Assembly (NCBI GenBank): GCA_964619065.1
Contig: CAZUCC010000012.1
Location: 21,525 to 85,524 of the forward strand
Reading direction: 5' to 3'
Length of the DNA: 64,000 nt
Source: JANXUC01 sp964619065
Lineage (GTDB): Bacteria > Acidobacteriota > Terriglobia > Terriglobales > Acidobacteriaceae
The position numbers and the translations under genes were made by a program. Below the pieces are notes generated by a model. It had not been told where the DNA came from. It saw only the letters and a program-made list of their open reading frames with translations, and ran no database searches. Below are positions 1 to 8,583 of this stretch, in pieces (positions within the stretch are counted from its first letter, which is position 1; each line of letters opens with the position of its first letter).

Positions 1-10
1 GAGGTGCTCT

Positions 11-244
11 ATGGCGATCGATGCAGTTCATGCAACTGCGGCAGTTCGGCAAGAAGCAGCGGCGGCACACCAAAACGAAGTAGCGGCCCACCAAAATGAA
101 GCAGCAGCAAGTGGGCAGCAACGTATCCCAAGTGCGGCGCATCAGCAGTCGCCGATACCCCAGGACCAGGTGACCATCAGTCCCGCCGCGCAGGAGAAGC
201 AAGCGTCGTCGGTTGGGGATAAGCATTACGGCGGTCACAAGTAG
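11..244 (+). CDS. small hypothetical Ala/Gln-rich protein
   Basis: Predicted 77-aa soluble protein of unknown function. A GAGGTG ribosome-binding site sits a few bases before the ATG. The N-terminal half is rich in Ala, His and Gln and contains the hexapeptide AAHQNE twice in succession (residues about 18-31), so it is probably disordered. The second half carries a DQVTISPAAQ motif, a short pattern I associate with small bacterial proteins of unknown role. No membrane segment or signal peptide. It lies upstream of and in the same direction as the chemoreceptor gene, 173 bp apart. The window begins just before it, so its promoter is not visible. Existence is moderately supported; function is unknown. 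Confidence 0.5.
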   Translation: MAIDAVHATAAVRQEAAAAHQNEVAAHQNEAAASGQQRIPSAAHQQSPIPQDQVTISPAAQEKQASSVGDKHYGGHK

Positions 245-417
245 GCAACGCCGAGATCTGTATCCCTCTTTCAGGCCCATGCCACAACTCTAGGCACGGC
301 CTTCTGCCTGTGTTTTTTGCCTGCTGCGCCTTCCGCTCATTCATCTCCCAGCCTTGAGACCCCCCCGTATCTGCTGAATTTCGATCTTTCTGCCGATAGA
401 TCTCAGGAGGATTCAAC

Positions 418-2145
418 ATGAAGTGGTTCTTGGATAGGAAGATAGGTACCAAACAAGTTCTTTCCTCCGTCGCCGTGCTCTCATTGACGGTTCTGCTCGG
501 AATTTTCTCACTGGTCAAGCTGGCTGCGGTTCGGACCGTTACCGTGGACATCACGGAGCATAGAATTCCAGCCATGCAAAGCCTATCCGAACTGAAGGCG
601 GGACTCTCCCAATATCGCATTTCAGAAATGTCCTACGTTTTTACGCAAGATGCAGGAGAACGCCAGATTCGCACCGCGAGCATGGAATCCGGAATGAATG
701 AGGTGAAGAAGGGAGTAGCGGAATTCGAACCGCACATCGAGAGTCCAGACGAGCGAAAGATTTTTAACGCCATCCAGCAAGACATCGAGCAATGCAAAAC
801 GGAGACGCAGACAATTTTAATGTTCGTCCAAGACAAGAAGACCCCGGAAGCGATTTCCGCAGTACTGGGGGCTGCTCAAGCGAGCTACACGCAGGCCATG
901 GATGACATCCAGGCAGAGGTAGATCTAAAAGTTAAGGGTGCGACGGATGCAAACCAGGCGGGCGGCAGGGTGTACAGAACTTCGCAGTGGTGGGTCGTGG
1001 GGACGATCGCTATCACCATTATTTTAGGTCTCTTCCTGGCGGTAGCCACTACCCGCTTGATCGCGGGACCCGTCCAGCAAGTGGCACAAGTCGCGCGCCA
1101 GATTGCCGCCGGAGACCTGACCCACGAAAACTTGACCATTCACACCGCTGACGAGATTGGTGAACTCGCCCACAGCATCAACGAAATGCAAGGGAATCTT
1201 CGCGAGATGATCGGCTCCGTCTCCGCCGGTGCTGAACGGATTGCGACAGCGAGCGAGCAGCTTGCTGCGAATGCTTCCGTGCAGGCGCAAGGTGCGGAGA
1301 CACAGAAAGATCGCACGGATCAGGTCGCCATAGCGATGCGGGAGATGTCTTCAACGGTAATGCAGGTTGCCGAAAACTGTAACAAGGCTTCCCAAGCATC
1401 GCGGAAAGCCGCGGACGCTGCGCGCCAGGGTGGGACGATTGTCGAGGATACTCTGGTGAAAATGCGGGCCATCGCTGATTCGGTCGGGCAAACCGCGAAT
1501 AAGTTGGAAGATCTGGGAAAGAGCAGCGACCAAATCGGCAGAATTATCGGTGTGATCGACGATATCGCAGACCAGACGAAGATGCTGGCGTTGAATGCGG
1601 CCATCGAAGCGGCTCGTGCTGGAGAACTCGGTCGAGGGTTCGCTGTAGTGGCGGATGAGGTGCGTAACCTGGCGGTGCGCACCAGCAATGCTACGAAAGA
1701 GATCACGCAGATGATCAAAGGTATCCAGTTGGAGACACATAGTGCGGTGGAAGCGATGCAATCGGGAACGCAGCAAGTGCAGCTCGGTGTGGAATCAACT
1801 ACCCAGGCAGGCGCCTCTTTGCACGAGATCATCAAAAGCTCAGAGTCCGTCGGTAACATGGTAATGACCATTGCTACGGCCGCCACAGAACAGACCAGTG
1901 CGACGGAGGAGATCAATGCGAATATCGAGCAGATTGCCGGGATCACGCAGGGGACGACTTCGGGAGCGATAGAATCAGCCAAGGCGGTGCAGGAACTTTC
2001 CAGCCTCGCCATGGATCTGCAGTTGATCGTACGAAAGTTTAAAGTGAGTTGGACCGAGAAAGACTACCCGCAATCGGAGTCCTGGTTCAGCGACAGCGAT
2101 CAGACGCAAGCCGAGCACCAGGATCGGGAACTCATCGAAATTTGA
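418..2145 (+). CDS. methyl-accepting chemotaxis protein
   Basis: Inner-membrane chemoreceptor of 575 aa that would signal through CheW/CheA. The order is a short cytoplasmic N-terminus, TM1 (about residues 13-35), a helical periplasmic domain of about 155 residues consistent with a four-helix-bundle sensor, TM2 (191-212), a HAMP domain (about 213-265) and a long cytoplasmic coiled coil. The hairpin tip GRGFAVVADEVRNLAVRT near residues 402-419 is the conserved CheA/CheW contact region. There is no C-terminal NWETF-type pentapeptide for methyltransferase tethering. A strong AGGAGG site precedes the ATG. No che genes are adjacent, so it is an orphan receptor; its ligand cannot be predicted. Confidence 0.95.
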   Translation: MKWFLDRKIGTKQVLSSVAVLSLTVLLGIFSLVKLAAVRTVTVDITEHRIPAMQSLSELKAGLSQYRISEMSYVFTQDAGERQIRTASMESGMNEVKKGVAEFEPHIESPDERKIFNAIQQDIEQCKTETQTILMFVQDKKTPEAISAVLGAAQASYTQAMDDIQAEVDLKVKGATDANQAGGRVYRTSQWWVVGTIAITIILGLFLAVATTRLIAGPVQQVAQVARQIAAGDLTHENLTIHTADEIGELAHSINEMQGNLREMIGSVSAGAERIATASEQLAANASVQAQGAETQKDRTDQVAIAMREMSSTVMQVAENCNKASQASRKAADAARQGGTIVEDTLVKMRAIADSVGQTANKLEDLGKSSDQIGRIIGVIDDIADQTKMLALNAAIEAARAGELGRGFAVVADEVRNLAVRTSNATKEITQMIKGIQLETHSAVEAMQSGTQQVQLGVESTTQAGASLHEIIKSSESVGNMVMTIATAATEQTSATEEINANIEQIAGITQGTTSGAIESAKAVQELSSLAMDLQLIVRKFKVSWTEKDYPQSESWFSDSDQTQAEHQDRELIEI

Positions 2146-2259
2146 TCCGGACTGCTTTGAAGAAGCTTCATTCAGAAGGCAGTGTGACGGTTAACTGCGC
2201 TCCGTCTATGAGTAAGTCGTAACATGCCACGCATCCTATAGAACAGAGCCTTATCAGTT

Positions 2260-2285
2260 CCAAGAGCGTGCCTACGCACTCTTGG
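2260..2285. terminator. hairpin downstream of the chemoreceptor gene
   Basis: Seven-bp perfect arms CCAAGAG/CTCTTGG, with further partial pairing inside, lie 115 bp after the chemoreceptor stop codon. No T-tract follows, so it may be an extragenic palindrome or part of a leader for the next gene instead of an intrinsic terminator. The rest of 2146-2405 shows no gene. Confidence 0.3.
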
Positions 2286-2405
2286 AGAACACGCCCGACC
2301 AAATAGAAAGTAGCCACGTATTGCGTGATGGCCGTGTTGGAGAAGTCGGCTATCCCGACACCGGCCGTTGGTGGCATCATAGGGTGGCAAGCAGAGAGGT
2401 ATTCT

Positions 2406-4019
2406 ATGAGATTCATTTCGATTGTCCTGGGTGTGCTTCTACTCAGCGGGAGTGGGGTCTGGGGCGATGAGGGTCATCACCACACTCTCAGCGAGAAAGA
2501 AGTGGGTTCTGTGCATTTCGCAACTTCCTGTTTGGCGGTTGTCCAACCGGGGTTCCAGCATGCGGTCGCGCTGCTGCATTCCTTTCAATATGAACAGGCA
2601 AGGGCAGAGTTCAATGATGTTTCCAAACAAGATCTTCAGTGTGCCATGGCGCAGTGGGGCGTGGCCATGTCGCATTATCACGGCCTTTGGCACAATGGCG
2701 ACATGGCTGCCGGCCGCGAGGCAGTCCACAAAGCTCAGGAAATAGCCTCTCGCAAGTCCGCGGCAACCGCTCGCGAACGCGCGTATATCGAAGCCCTGGT
2801 TGAAATCTACAAAGAGGACGGCAAGGACGAATACGCCCACGCTCAAGCCTTCGAACAAAAGATGGGAGAGGTGCAAGCTGCCTATCCCGACGATACCGAG
2901 GCTGCCATTTTCCATGCACTGACGCTCGACATCACGGCTCCCAAGACCGACAAGACCTTCGCAAACCAGCGCAAGTGCGGAGAGATTCTCGAGCCGATTT
3001 TTGCCAAGCAGCCGAACCATCCCGGCATCGCTCATTACATTATTCATTGCTATGACAACCCGGTTTTGGCAGAGCAGGGACTTGGCGCCGCCCGCAAGTA
3101 TGCGACCATCGCCCCGGCGTCCGCGCACGCGAACCATATGCCCTCGCATTTATTCACCCGCGTGGGATCGTGGGAAGAATCCATTCATTCCAATTTGCGC
3201 TCCGCAGAACTCGCAGCCCACGCCGAGGCGACTTCCTCCAACGGCGAGGCGCGCGACCAGCGTTTGCACGCGATGGACTACCTGGAATACGCCTACCTCC
3301 AGAGTGGACGGGACAGCGATGCCAGATCAGTCCTCGATCAAATGAATTCGTTGCCGCCTGTTCCTGGACTTACGCTGACCGGCGACTATGCGCGAGCGGC
3401 TATCCCCGCCCGCTATGCGTTGGAGTTGGGCAAGTGGGACGAAGCGGCCAAGCTGCACCCAGTCGCCGACAGCGTCCCGTGGGCGGAGGCCATTAGTTGG
3501 ATGGCGGTTGGCCTAGGATCTGCTCGTTCGAAGAGTCTTGATCGAGCGGCAGAAGCGGAACGGAACCTGGTGCGTCTACGCAACGTTGCTCAACCGAAGA
3601 ATGCGTACTGGTCGAATCAAATCGAAGTGCAGCGCCGGGAGGTGGCAGCCTGGATTGCGCAGGCCTCGGGCAAGCCCGAAGACGCACTCGCCGGTATGCG
3701 CTCGGCCGCAGAACTTGAGGAGAGCATGGATAAAGATGCGGTAACGCCGGGAGCGGTGGTTCCTGCCCGCGAGTTGTTAGCGCAGTTGCTGCAGGCACAA
3801 GACAAGCCAGCGGACGCTTTCGCGGAGTACGAAAAATCTCTGCGGACGGCGCCTAACCGCTTCAACGCGCTTTGGGGAGCAGCTTCCACGGCCGAATCCG
3901 TCGGGAACACGAGCGCTGCTTCGAAGTACTTTCAAAAGCTGATTGAAGTCGGTGTCGGCTCAGAGCGCATTGAGCTTGAGACCGCACGCAAGAAAGCAGG
4001 AACGGTAGCGCGAAACTGA
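2406..4019 (+). CDS. secreted TPR-repeat protein
   Basis: Exported protein of 537 aa. I place the start at 2406, where an N-terminal signal peptide (MRFISIVLGVLLLSGSGVWG) begins after an AGAGAGG site; the frame is open upstream, but that extension does not look like coding sequence. After cleavage, the mature protein begins with a His-rich stretch and then consists almost wholly of helical TPR-like repeats, for example residues about 50-100 and 440-530. Acidobacterial genomes contain many such secreted TPR proteins of unknown role, probably scaffolds in the periplasm. The next gene follows in the same direction after 44 bp. Family call good, specific function unknown. Confidence 0.8.
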   Translation: MRFISIVLGVLLLSGSGVWGDEGHHHTLSEKEVGSVHFATSCLAVVQPGFQHAVALLHSFQYEQARAEFNDVSKQDLQCAMAQWGVAMSHYHGLWHNGDMAAGREAVHKAQEIASRKSAATARERAYIEALVEIYKEDGKDEYAHAQAFEQKMGEVQAAYPDDTEAAIFHALTLDITAPKTDKTFANQRKCGEILEPIFAKQPNHPGIAHYIIHCYDNPVLAEQGLGAARKYATIAPASAHANHMPSHLFTRVGSWEESIHSNLRSAELAAHAEATSSNGEARDQRLHAMDYLEYAYLQSGRDSDARSVLDQMNSLPPVPGLTLTGDYARAAIPARYALELGKWDEAAKLHPVADSVPWAEAISWMAVGLGSARSKSLDRAAEAERNLVRLRNVAQPKNAYWSNQIEVQRREVAAWIAQASGKPEDALAGMRSAAELEESMDKDAVTPGAVVPARELLAQLLQAQDKPADAFAEYEKSLRTAPNRFNALWGAASTAESVGNTSAASKYFQKLIEVGVGSERIELETARKKAGTVARN

Positions 4020-4063
4020 GATACTCCCGCAATGGCGATGTGGGATTGGATAAAGGCGGCCCA

Positions 4064-4576
4064 ATGTCAGAGATTGAGGTAAGCGCAGTAGGGAGATGTG
4101 AAGCAGGTACGTCAGAGCGAATTGCAGTGCGTCGCGCGTCTGTGGATGACGCGAGGACAATTGCGAAACATCGGCGTTCCATGTTTCGCGACATGGGCTA
4201 CAAGGATGAGGCGGCTCTGGATTCCATGGCGGCGAAGTTCCTGCCTTGGCTCGAAGCCAAAATGGCATCGGGCGAATACATGGCATGGCTCGCCGTTACA
4301 GCGGACGCGTCGGTCGTGGCAGGAGCGGGCCTGTGGCTGATGGACTGGCCTTCGCACATGGCAGGTTCAAGTTCCCGGCGGGGAAATATTCTGAATGTCT
4401 TCACGGAGCCGGAATTTCGCCGCCGGGGGCTAGCCCGCTGCCTAATGGAGGCAGCGCTCGAATGGTGCAGAGCCAACGGAATCGACCTAGTGATCCTGCA
4501 CGCCAGCAATAACGGCCGCCAGCTCTACGAATCGATGGGCTTCCACACCAGCAACGAAATGCGGATCAAGCTGTGA
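4064..4576 (+). CDS. GNAT-family N-acetyltransferase
   Basis: Cytoplasmic acetyl-CoA-dependent acyltransferase of 170 aa. The acetyl-CoA binding signature is FRRRGLARCLMEAALEWC (Q/R-x-x-G-x-G/A type) at about residues 115-132, followed by the fold's last strands and the LYESMGF motif near the C-terminus, typical of GNAT motif B. I chose the start at 4064 because AAAGGCGG lies at correct spacing; an in-frame ATG at 4040 would add eight residues with a weaker site. The substrate is not predictable. It may be cotranscribed with the TPR gene upstream. Confidence 0.88.
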   Translation: MSEIEVSAVGRCEAGTSERIAVRRASVDDARTIAKHRRSMFRDMGYKDEAALDSMAAKFLPWLEAKMASGEYMAWLAVTADASVVAGAGLWLMDWPSHMAGSSSRRGNILNVFTEPEFRRRGLARCLMEAALEWCRANGIDLVILHASNNGRQLYESMGFHTSNEMRIKL

Positions 4577-4610
4577 CGAGAAGCGGGCTGCTCGCAAGCT
4601 GTCCCCGGGC

Positions 4611-4636
4611 AGTGCCTCAGTTTGAACTGAGGCACT
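4611..4636. terminator. perfect 12-bp inverted repeat
   Basis: Arms AGTGCCTCAGTT and AACTGAGGCACT with a 2-base centre, 35 bp after the acetyltransferase stop. The long GC-containing stem would form a very stable hairpin in either transcript. No T-run follows, so it is either a factor-assisted terminator or a palindromic extragenic element. Nothing else was recognised in the remaining intergenic DNA up to the next gene at 4924. Confidence 0.5.
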
Positions 4637-4923
4637 ACCAAAGCCGCACATCATGCACCTTGACAACGGCTCCCTTTGAGCGCACTGTTGCGGGCACGTT
4701 GTCGAAGGCCTCAACCTAGCCTTGTACCTTCCCTTCCTAGGCTTTGGCTTTCGAAGTCATATTGGGCTAAGCACAAGTTCAGTGAAGAAGCACGTTACGT
4801 GGCGCACCGACGCGCGTCGGGCTTATGCTCGGAACGGCTTGGTGCGTGTCGATGTTGGGGGAGGGTCAACCCGAACTCAACAAAAAGCGCACACTTACCC
4901 TGAAATTTACAAAGGAGAACATC

Positions 4924-5856
4924 ATGAGGCGAAGAAAGGCGTTCCTTGCATTATTCCTGTTGATGGCGATGGGGGCGGCAAGCGAGTTCGCTCAGGCAGC
5001 AAATCTTATTGTGAATTGCGACAAGAAAGAGAAGATTCACAAGGCGGTGAAGCTTCTGGCGGATAGTAATCCGCAAGGGCCGAACACGATAACTGTTTCA
5101 GGCGTCTGCCACGAGAACATATTGATTCAAGGCATGGATCGTCTGACGCTGATTACGAAGAAGGGCGCCTCAATCACGGATCGCTCCAACGGAAGCCTGG
5201 CGGTCGTGGATATTGAGGACTCGCAAAGGGTAACCCTGCAAGGATTCACCATCAACGGCGGGGCGCAGGGAATCCTATGCAGTACCGCCAGTCTCTGCTA
5301 CCTGACTGGCAACACGATTCAGGGTCCTGGACGTTTCGGCGTAAATGTAGTGAGAAGCTCCCGCGCATTTCTGGAAAGCAATGTGATCCAGAACTGGGCC
5401 CGCGGGGCATTCATCGACCGTGGTGCGGAAGTGTTCAGCAGCAATGACATCATCCGAGGCAATGGGGGGTCAGCGATCGTGGTGATCAACCGGTCTTACT
5501 TCGAAACACTCAATTCCACTCTCGACAACAACGGTTTTGGCATCGAAGCGGGCGGAAGTGGCGTGTATCTCGCAGGCGGGACTGTCAGCGGCAATACCAC
5601 CGATGGTGTAAGGGTCTTTGCCGCTTCCGAAGCGATATTTTCGGGGCCGACAATCACCGCCAACGGCGGGGTTGGTGTCAAGGTGAAAGACAGCTCCTTC
5701 GCAGCCTTCCTCGCGGCCAGCATAACGGGTAACCTGAGTGGCCTGGACGTAGACTGCGAGCCGCAATTTCCGATCGCGGCCTTTGTCGACCGGACGGGTG
5801 GTATTACAAACTGCGTTGAGCCTGCCAGCAGTTCGAAGCTTAAAGACGTGGAATAA
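4924..5856 (+). CDS. secreted right-handed beta-helix repeat protein
   Basis: Exported protein of 310 aa. The signal peptide spans about residues 1-26 (MRRRKAFLALFLLMAMGAAS then a signal-peptidase-like AQA site). The mature chain shows repeated short strands with N-G-G and N-N turns, e.g. LQGFTINGGAQGILC and STLDNNGFGIEAGGSGVYLA, the pattern of pectate-lyase-like parallel beta-helices (NosD/Beta_helix families). No catalytic residues can be assigned, so it may be a structural or carbohydrate-binding protein. The start is fixed by AAAGGAGAA before the ATG. It is the last chromosomal gene before the integrated element. Confidence 0.8.
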   Translation: MRRRKAFLALFLLMAMGAASEFAQAANLIVNCDKKEKIHKAVKLLADSNPQGPNTITVSGVCHENILIQGMDRLTLITKKGASITDRSNGSLAVVDIEDSQRVTLQGFTINGGAQGILCSTASLCYLTGNTIQGPGRFGVNVVRSSRAFLESNVIQNWARGAFIDRGAEVFSSNDIIRGNGGSAIVVINRSYFETLNSTLDNNGFGIEAGGSGVYLAGGTVSGNTTDGVRVFAASEAIFSGPTITANGGVGVKVKDSSFAAFLAASITGNLSGLDVDCEPQFPIAAFVDRTGGITNCVEPASSSKLKDVE

Positions 5857-5908
5857 AAAGCGAAGGCTGGGTATCCCCGCAAGTTCCTGAAAGGAAAAAC
5901 CGAGAATT

Positions 5909-5978
5909 ATTGGTCGGGGCGCGCGGATTTGAACCGCGGACCCCCTGCGCCCAAGGCAGGTGCGCTACCAGGCTGCGC
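5909..5978. repeat. left attachment site: displaced 3' part of tRNA-Pro
   Basis: Identical over 70 bp to 15904-15973. It contains the CCA end, T-arm, anticodon arm and D-arm of tRNA-Pro(UGG) on the minus strand, but the 5' acceptor strand is replaced by unrelated sequence (AAACC instead of TACGC), so no acceptor stem can form. It is therefore the host 3' fragment displaced on integration, not a second tRNA gene. Confidence 0.93.
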
Positions 5979-6048
5979 AAACCTCAGGTTTTCCGTGCTT
6001 TTCCTCGAATTTGACCCCTTGATTTGGGGTCCCCTGAGGAAAACGCAC

Positions 6049-6867
6049 ATGCCCGGTTTTGAGCAGTTCATCCGCGAGCGGCAATTCCTGTCCAACGTCA
6101 CACCGGCCACCGTTGCTTGGTACCGGGATAGCTTCAAGTGGCTTCCCAACCCGTCCCCTTCACAACAAGACCTGAAGGACGCCGTGCTACGGATGCGCGA
6201 GAAGGGAAGGAAAGCCACAGGCTGTAACGCGACCATCCGCGCCCTCAACTCCTATCTGAAGTGGTCCGGTTCGCCCCACAAGGTTCCGCCACTGAAAGAA
6301 CCTCAGCTTGTGTTGCCCACGTTCACCCCGCAACAATTCCGGCAGCTTGTGACGTGGAGGCCCACGGCGCGGTGCCAGCGGCGGCTTCACCTGCTCACCC
6401 TGCTCTTGCTGGACACCGGATGCCGCATCACGGAGGCCCTCACCTTGCTTGTGCGGGACGTGGACATGGAAAATCTGCTCGTGACCCTGGACGGCAAGGG
6501 GCGCAAGCAGCGGGTGGTGCCGTTCTCGTTTGCGTTGCGGAAGGTGCTCCACCGATACGTCTCAGACTTTGACCGCAAGCCGGACCGGCTTTTGTTGGCT
6601 ACGCGGAATGAAACACAGCTTGGGCGGCGGGTTATGCTCCGGGACGTGAAGCTGCTTTGCAGACGCATGGGCTTTGACCCGCCCGCCCGGACTCTGCACG
6701 CCTTCCGGCACACCTTTGCCGTGAACTACCTTCGCCGGGGTGGGTCCGTCTTCCATTTGCAGAAGGTCCTGGGGCATTCCACGCTGGAAATGACCCGGAG
6801 GTATGCGAACTTGATGACGGAGGATTTACAGGCGGTGCATGAGCGGGTGAGTTTGCTCAGCCGCTAA
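6049..6867 (+). CDS. tyrosine recombinase / integrase
   Basis: Site-specific recombinase of 272 aa that would integrate and excise this element at tRNA-Pro. It has an N-terminal SAM-like core-binding domain (about residues 3-75) and a catalytic domain with the full set of residues: R126 (TGCRITEAL), K150 (GKGRK), H217 and R220 (HAFRH), H243 (LGHS) and Y252 as nucleophile. I use the ATG at 6049, preceded by TGAGGAAAA; the open frame continues back through the attachment site, which is an artefact. A GACCCC/GGGGTC hairpin (6013-6031) lies in its leader. Its stop overlaps the convergent protease gene by 4 bp. Confidence 0.95.
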   Translation: MPGFEQFIRERQFLSNVTPATVAWYRDSFKWLPNPSPSQQDLKDAVLRMREKGRKATGCNATIRALNSYLKWSGSPHKVPPLKEPQLVLPTFTPQQFRQLVTWRPTARCQRRLHLLTLLLLDTGCRITEALTLLVRDVDMENLLVTLDGKGRKQRVVPFSFALRKVLHRYVSDFDRKPDRLLLATRNETQLGRRVMLRDVKLLCRRMGFDPPARTLHAFRHTFAVNYLRRGGSVFHLQKVLGHSTLEMTRRYANLMTEDLQAVHERVSLLSR

Positions 6868-7754
6868 AAGTCCTCTTTGATTTTCGCTTCAAACCCGGCG
6901 AGAATATCAATCGTCTCTTTGATGAATATCGAAGGCACTATCAGTCCGAGCGACGGGTCCGCGTTCTGGATGACGGGCGCTTGTTGTGAGACGAGACCAA
7001 AGATTTTTTGATACGTTGTGCCAGTTTGGAACAGACCCTTGTACTCCCGATCCAGATAGGCGAAATAAACCGGGCCGCCACTGTTTCCCGGAAATACTCT
7101 AAAGTCGTAAGCCACGCCGCCAATTTTCTTCATCGGGAGGATGGGGTAAGACGCAATCCTGCCACTCCTGAGCACCGGGTAGCCATTTATTTGAATGCCC
7201 AACGGGAAACCTAAGCAGAGGAGTTCGTCTCCGGCGTGCAGCTTGATGTCTGAAAGAAACTCATCCGTCGCAAGCCAATTGATGCTGGTCACGCTGTTGT
7301 GGAGCTGCACAAAAATTGAATCAGCAGGTAGGTTAACGTCAATTGCAGCCACGTCCGCCGAAGGATGGATTGTATAGGTGTTCTTCCCGTTGGCCCGTAT
7401 TTGGATCGGCCAAGGGAATACCTCCACGTCACCGGAAGCGGTGCGGCGTCTGAGTTTTAGTGTCGCGGTATCGCCTCTGATGTCATCAAAGACGTGTTTG
7501 GCCGTGATAAGAACGAACCGTCCCGCGTCCGAGTCCGGCTTGTTCTGACGAAGCATGATAAAGCACGTTCCCATGCGTTCTTGGTTCTCCTCTCCGGGCC
7601 TAGCAGAGGGTCCTTGGATGAGGAACGTTGATTCCATCAAGGTGGTGTTTATCTCAGGTGACTTGATGGCTATAGGCATTGGGCTAGTGGTAGGTTGCTG
7701 TGCCCATATAGGCACAGAAAGCAAGAGCGTAAAGAGAAGCGGCGTCTTTGACAA
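6864..7754 (-). CDS. secreted trypsin-like serine protease
   Basis: Protein of 296 aa with a cleavable signal peptide (about residues 1-19, ending in WAQ). The chymotrypsin-fold triad is visible: H87 in ITAKHVFDD, D134 in SADVAAIDV and S225 in FPGNSGGPVYF. There is no PDZ domain or membrane anchor, so it is simpler than DegP/HtrA. It starts with TTG, supported by GAGGTT eight bases upstream. It lies between the recombinase and the regulatory region and is transcribed toward the recombinase. A signal peptide makes a prohead-protease role unlikely; it looks like a cargo gene, function unknown. Confidence 0.82.
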   Translation of the reverse strand: MSKTPLLFTLLLSVPIWAQQPTTSPMPIAIKSPEINTTLMESTFLIQGPSARPGEENQERMGTCFIMLRQNKPDSDAGRFVLITAKHVFDDIRGDTATLKLRRRTASGDVEVFPWPIQIRANGKNTYTIHPSADVAAIDVNLPADSIFVQLHNSVTSINWLATDEFLSDIKLHAGDELLCLGFPLGIQINGYPVLRSGRIASYPILPMKKIGGVAYDFRVFPGNSGGPVYFAYLDREYKGLFQTGTTYQKIFGLVSQQAPVIQNADPSLGLIVPSIFIKETIDILAGFEAKIKEDF

Positions 7755-8103
7755 GTGGTTAACCTCAGGCCCGTGATGCTAATGATAGGTGAATAAAATG
7801 CGAAAGTCTAGCTAGTGGCAACGGGCAGAGGGTGGTACCTGAAAATCTTGAGCATGTCCGTAAGTAAGACCGCCGCAACTCTTTTTTTTACACACACACT
7901 AATTATCGAAGTAGGTAAAAATTACACTGTTTTGGCTAAGTCATTGAAAACACATGGCAGCACTCCGGGGTGGGTTTTGACCGGTGGGCAAGTCAATTTT
8001 GGCCCTCCAGGATGGCCCTAGAACGCACAGAATCGCCCGCTGTTGAAAAAACAGGGGGTAGTGGCTATCACCCTAGCCGGAAACGTCCCAATTTTGCCAG
8101 AAC
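7755..8103. other. AT-richer intergenic stretch inside the element
   Basis: About 350 bp between the protease start and the ribbon-helix-helix stop. It is visibly richer in A+T than its surroundings, with poly-T and CA-repeat-like runs around 7880-7905. I see no convincing gene: a possible rightward 68-aa frame here has no ribosome-binding site and unusual composition. It should contain the protease promoter. Confidence 0.5.
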
Positions 8104-8289
8104 CTAGGTGCCGGGCACTTGCTTGCGCCACTCCTCGTAGACGAACTGCTTACCCTCAACCAACAAGGCGTAGAGCAGGCCGCGAATGACTTCGGCCCGC
8201 GTGCGGTGAATCTCCGAGCAGAACCCATCCAGCAACTCCACGGTATCGGGGTCCAACGCGGTGCTAACTACGACCTTCGGACTACTCAT
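8104..8289 (-). CDS. ribbon-helix-helix DNA-binding protein
   Basis: A 61-aa protein with the pattern of a MetJ/Arc-type repressor: a short beta strand (KVVVSTAL) followed by two helices (DPDTVELLDGFCSEIH and TRAEVIRGLLYALLVEG). Such proteins bind direct or inverted repeats as dimers. The start at 8289 is set by a perfect GGAGG four bases before the ATG; an upstream ATG would add residues lacking such a site. The opposite-orientation copy of TGGTGACA lies at 8302-8309, just upstream of its start codon, and more copies lie at 8485-8516, suggesting autoregulation or control of the element. The last gene of the leftward block. Confidence 0.75.
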   Translation of the reverse strand: MSSPKVVVSTALDPDTVELLDGFCSEIHRTRAEVIRGLLYALLVEGKQFVYEEWRKQVPGT

Positions 8290-8583
8290 TGATCCTCCAA
8301 GTGTCACCACCTGCATCTCTCTAAGAGGGTGTATAAAAAATAAGATTCGATAGTAGTAGTAAGTAGTAGTAGGATCAATGACTTACCAGAAATGCCCTTT
8401 TCCGTTGCACCCTCTTATACGAAAAAAGGGGGGTCAAAACAGCCCGTTTTTGAACTAACTTGTTGACTGCAAAGCACTTACGACTGGTGACAAGTGTGGT
8501 GACAACACTGGTGACAGCAACATGAAATACCCGGATTCTCATGTAAGTGTATGAATATAAACAGCTTAATAAAGTGGTGACAC
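8290..8583. promoter_or_regulatory. repeat-rich regulatory or origin-like region
   Basis: A 294-bp gap holding several kinds of repeats: TGGTGACA at 8485, 8497, 8509 and 8575 and its reverse complement at 8302; a perfect 10-bp inverted pair TAAGAGGGTG (8322-8331) and CACCCTCTTA (8408-8417); a second inverted pair CATTGATCCT (8287-8296) and AGGATCAATG (8371-8380); and a TAGTAG-type tandem run at 8351-8373. Poly-A runs flank both copies of the TAAGAGGGTG pair. This density fits an operator for the neighbouring ribbon-helix-helix protein or an iteron-type origin. No replication initiator was recognised nearby. Confidence 0.6.
8485..8516 (+). repeat. TGGTGACA array with 12-bp period
   Basis: Three copies of TGGTGACA begin at 8485, 8497 and 8509, exactly 12 bp apart, with variable 4-bp spacers (AGTG, ACAC). 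A fourth copy at 8575 abuts the end of the neighbouring gene, and an inverted one at 8302 lies next to the ribbon-helix-helix start. Regular spacing indicates cooperative protein binding on nearly one face of the helix. Confidence 0.8.

Noticed and set aside
2439..3149. leftward 236-codon frame
   Set aside because: Antisense shadow of the TPR gene.
5909..5978. second tRNA-Pro gene
   Set aside because: The 5' acceptor strand is missing, so the acceptor stem cannot form; it is an attachment-site copy.
5929..6048. N-terminal extension of the integrase
   Set aside because: It translates the tRNA-derived repeat from a TTG and lacks a ribosome-binding site; the ATG at 6049 fits the family length.
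7815..8021. rightward 68-codon frame in the element
   Set aside because: No ribosome-binding site, unusual composition, and no recognisable motif.
8351..8373. TAGTAG tandem run as a CRISPR or microsatellite array
   Set aside because: Too short, with no spacer structure; no CRISPR array or cas gene was seen anywhere in the window.
8378..8458. 26-codon frame after AGGATCA, mirroring the ribbon-helix-helix start
   Set aside because: The similarity comes from an inverted repeat; too short to support as a gene without conservation.
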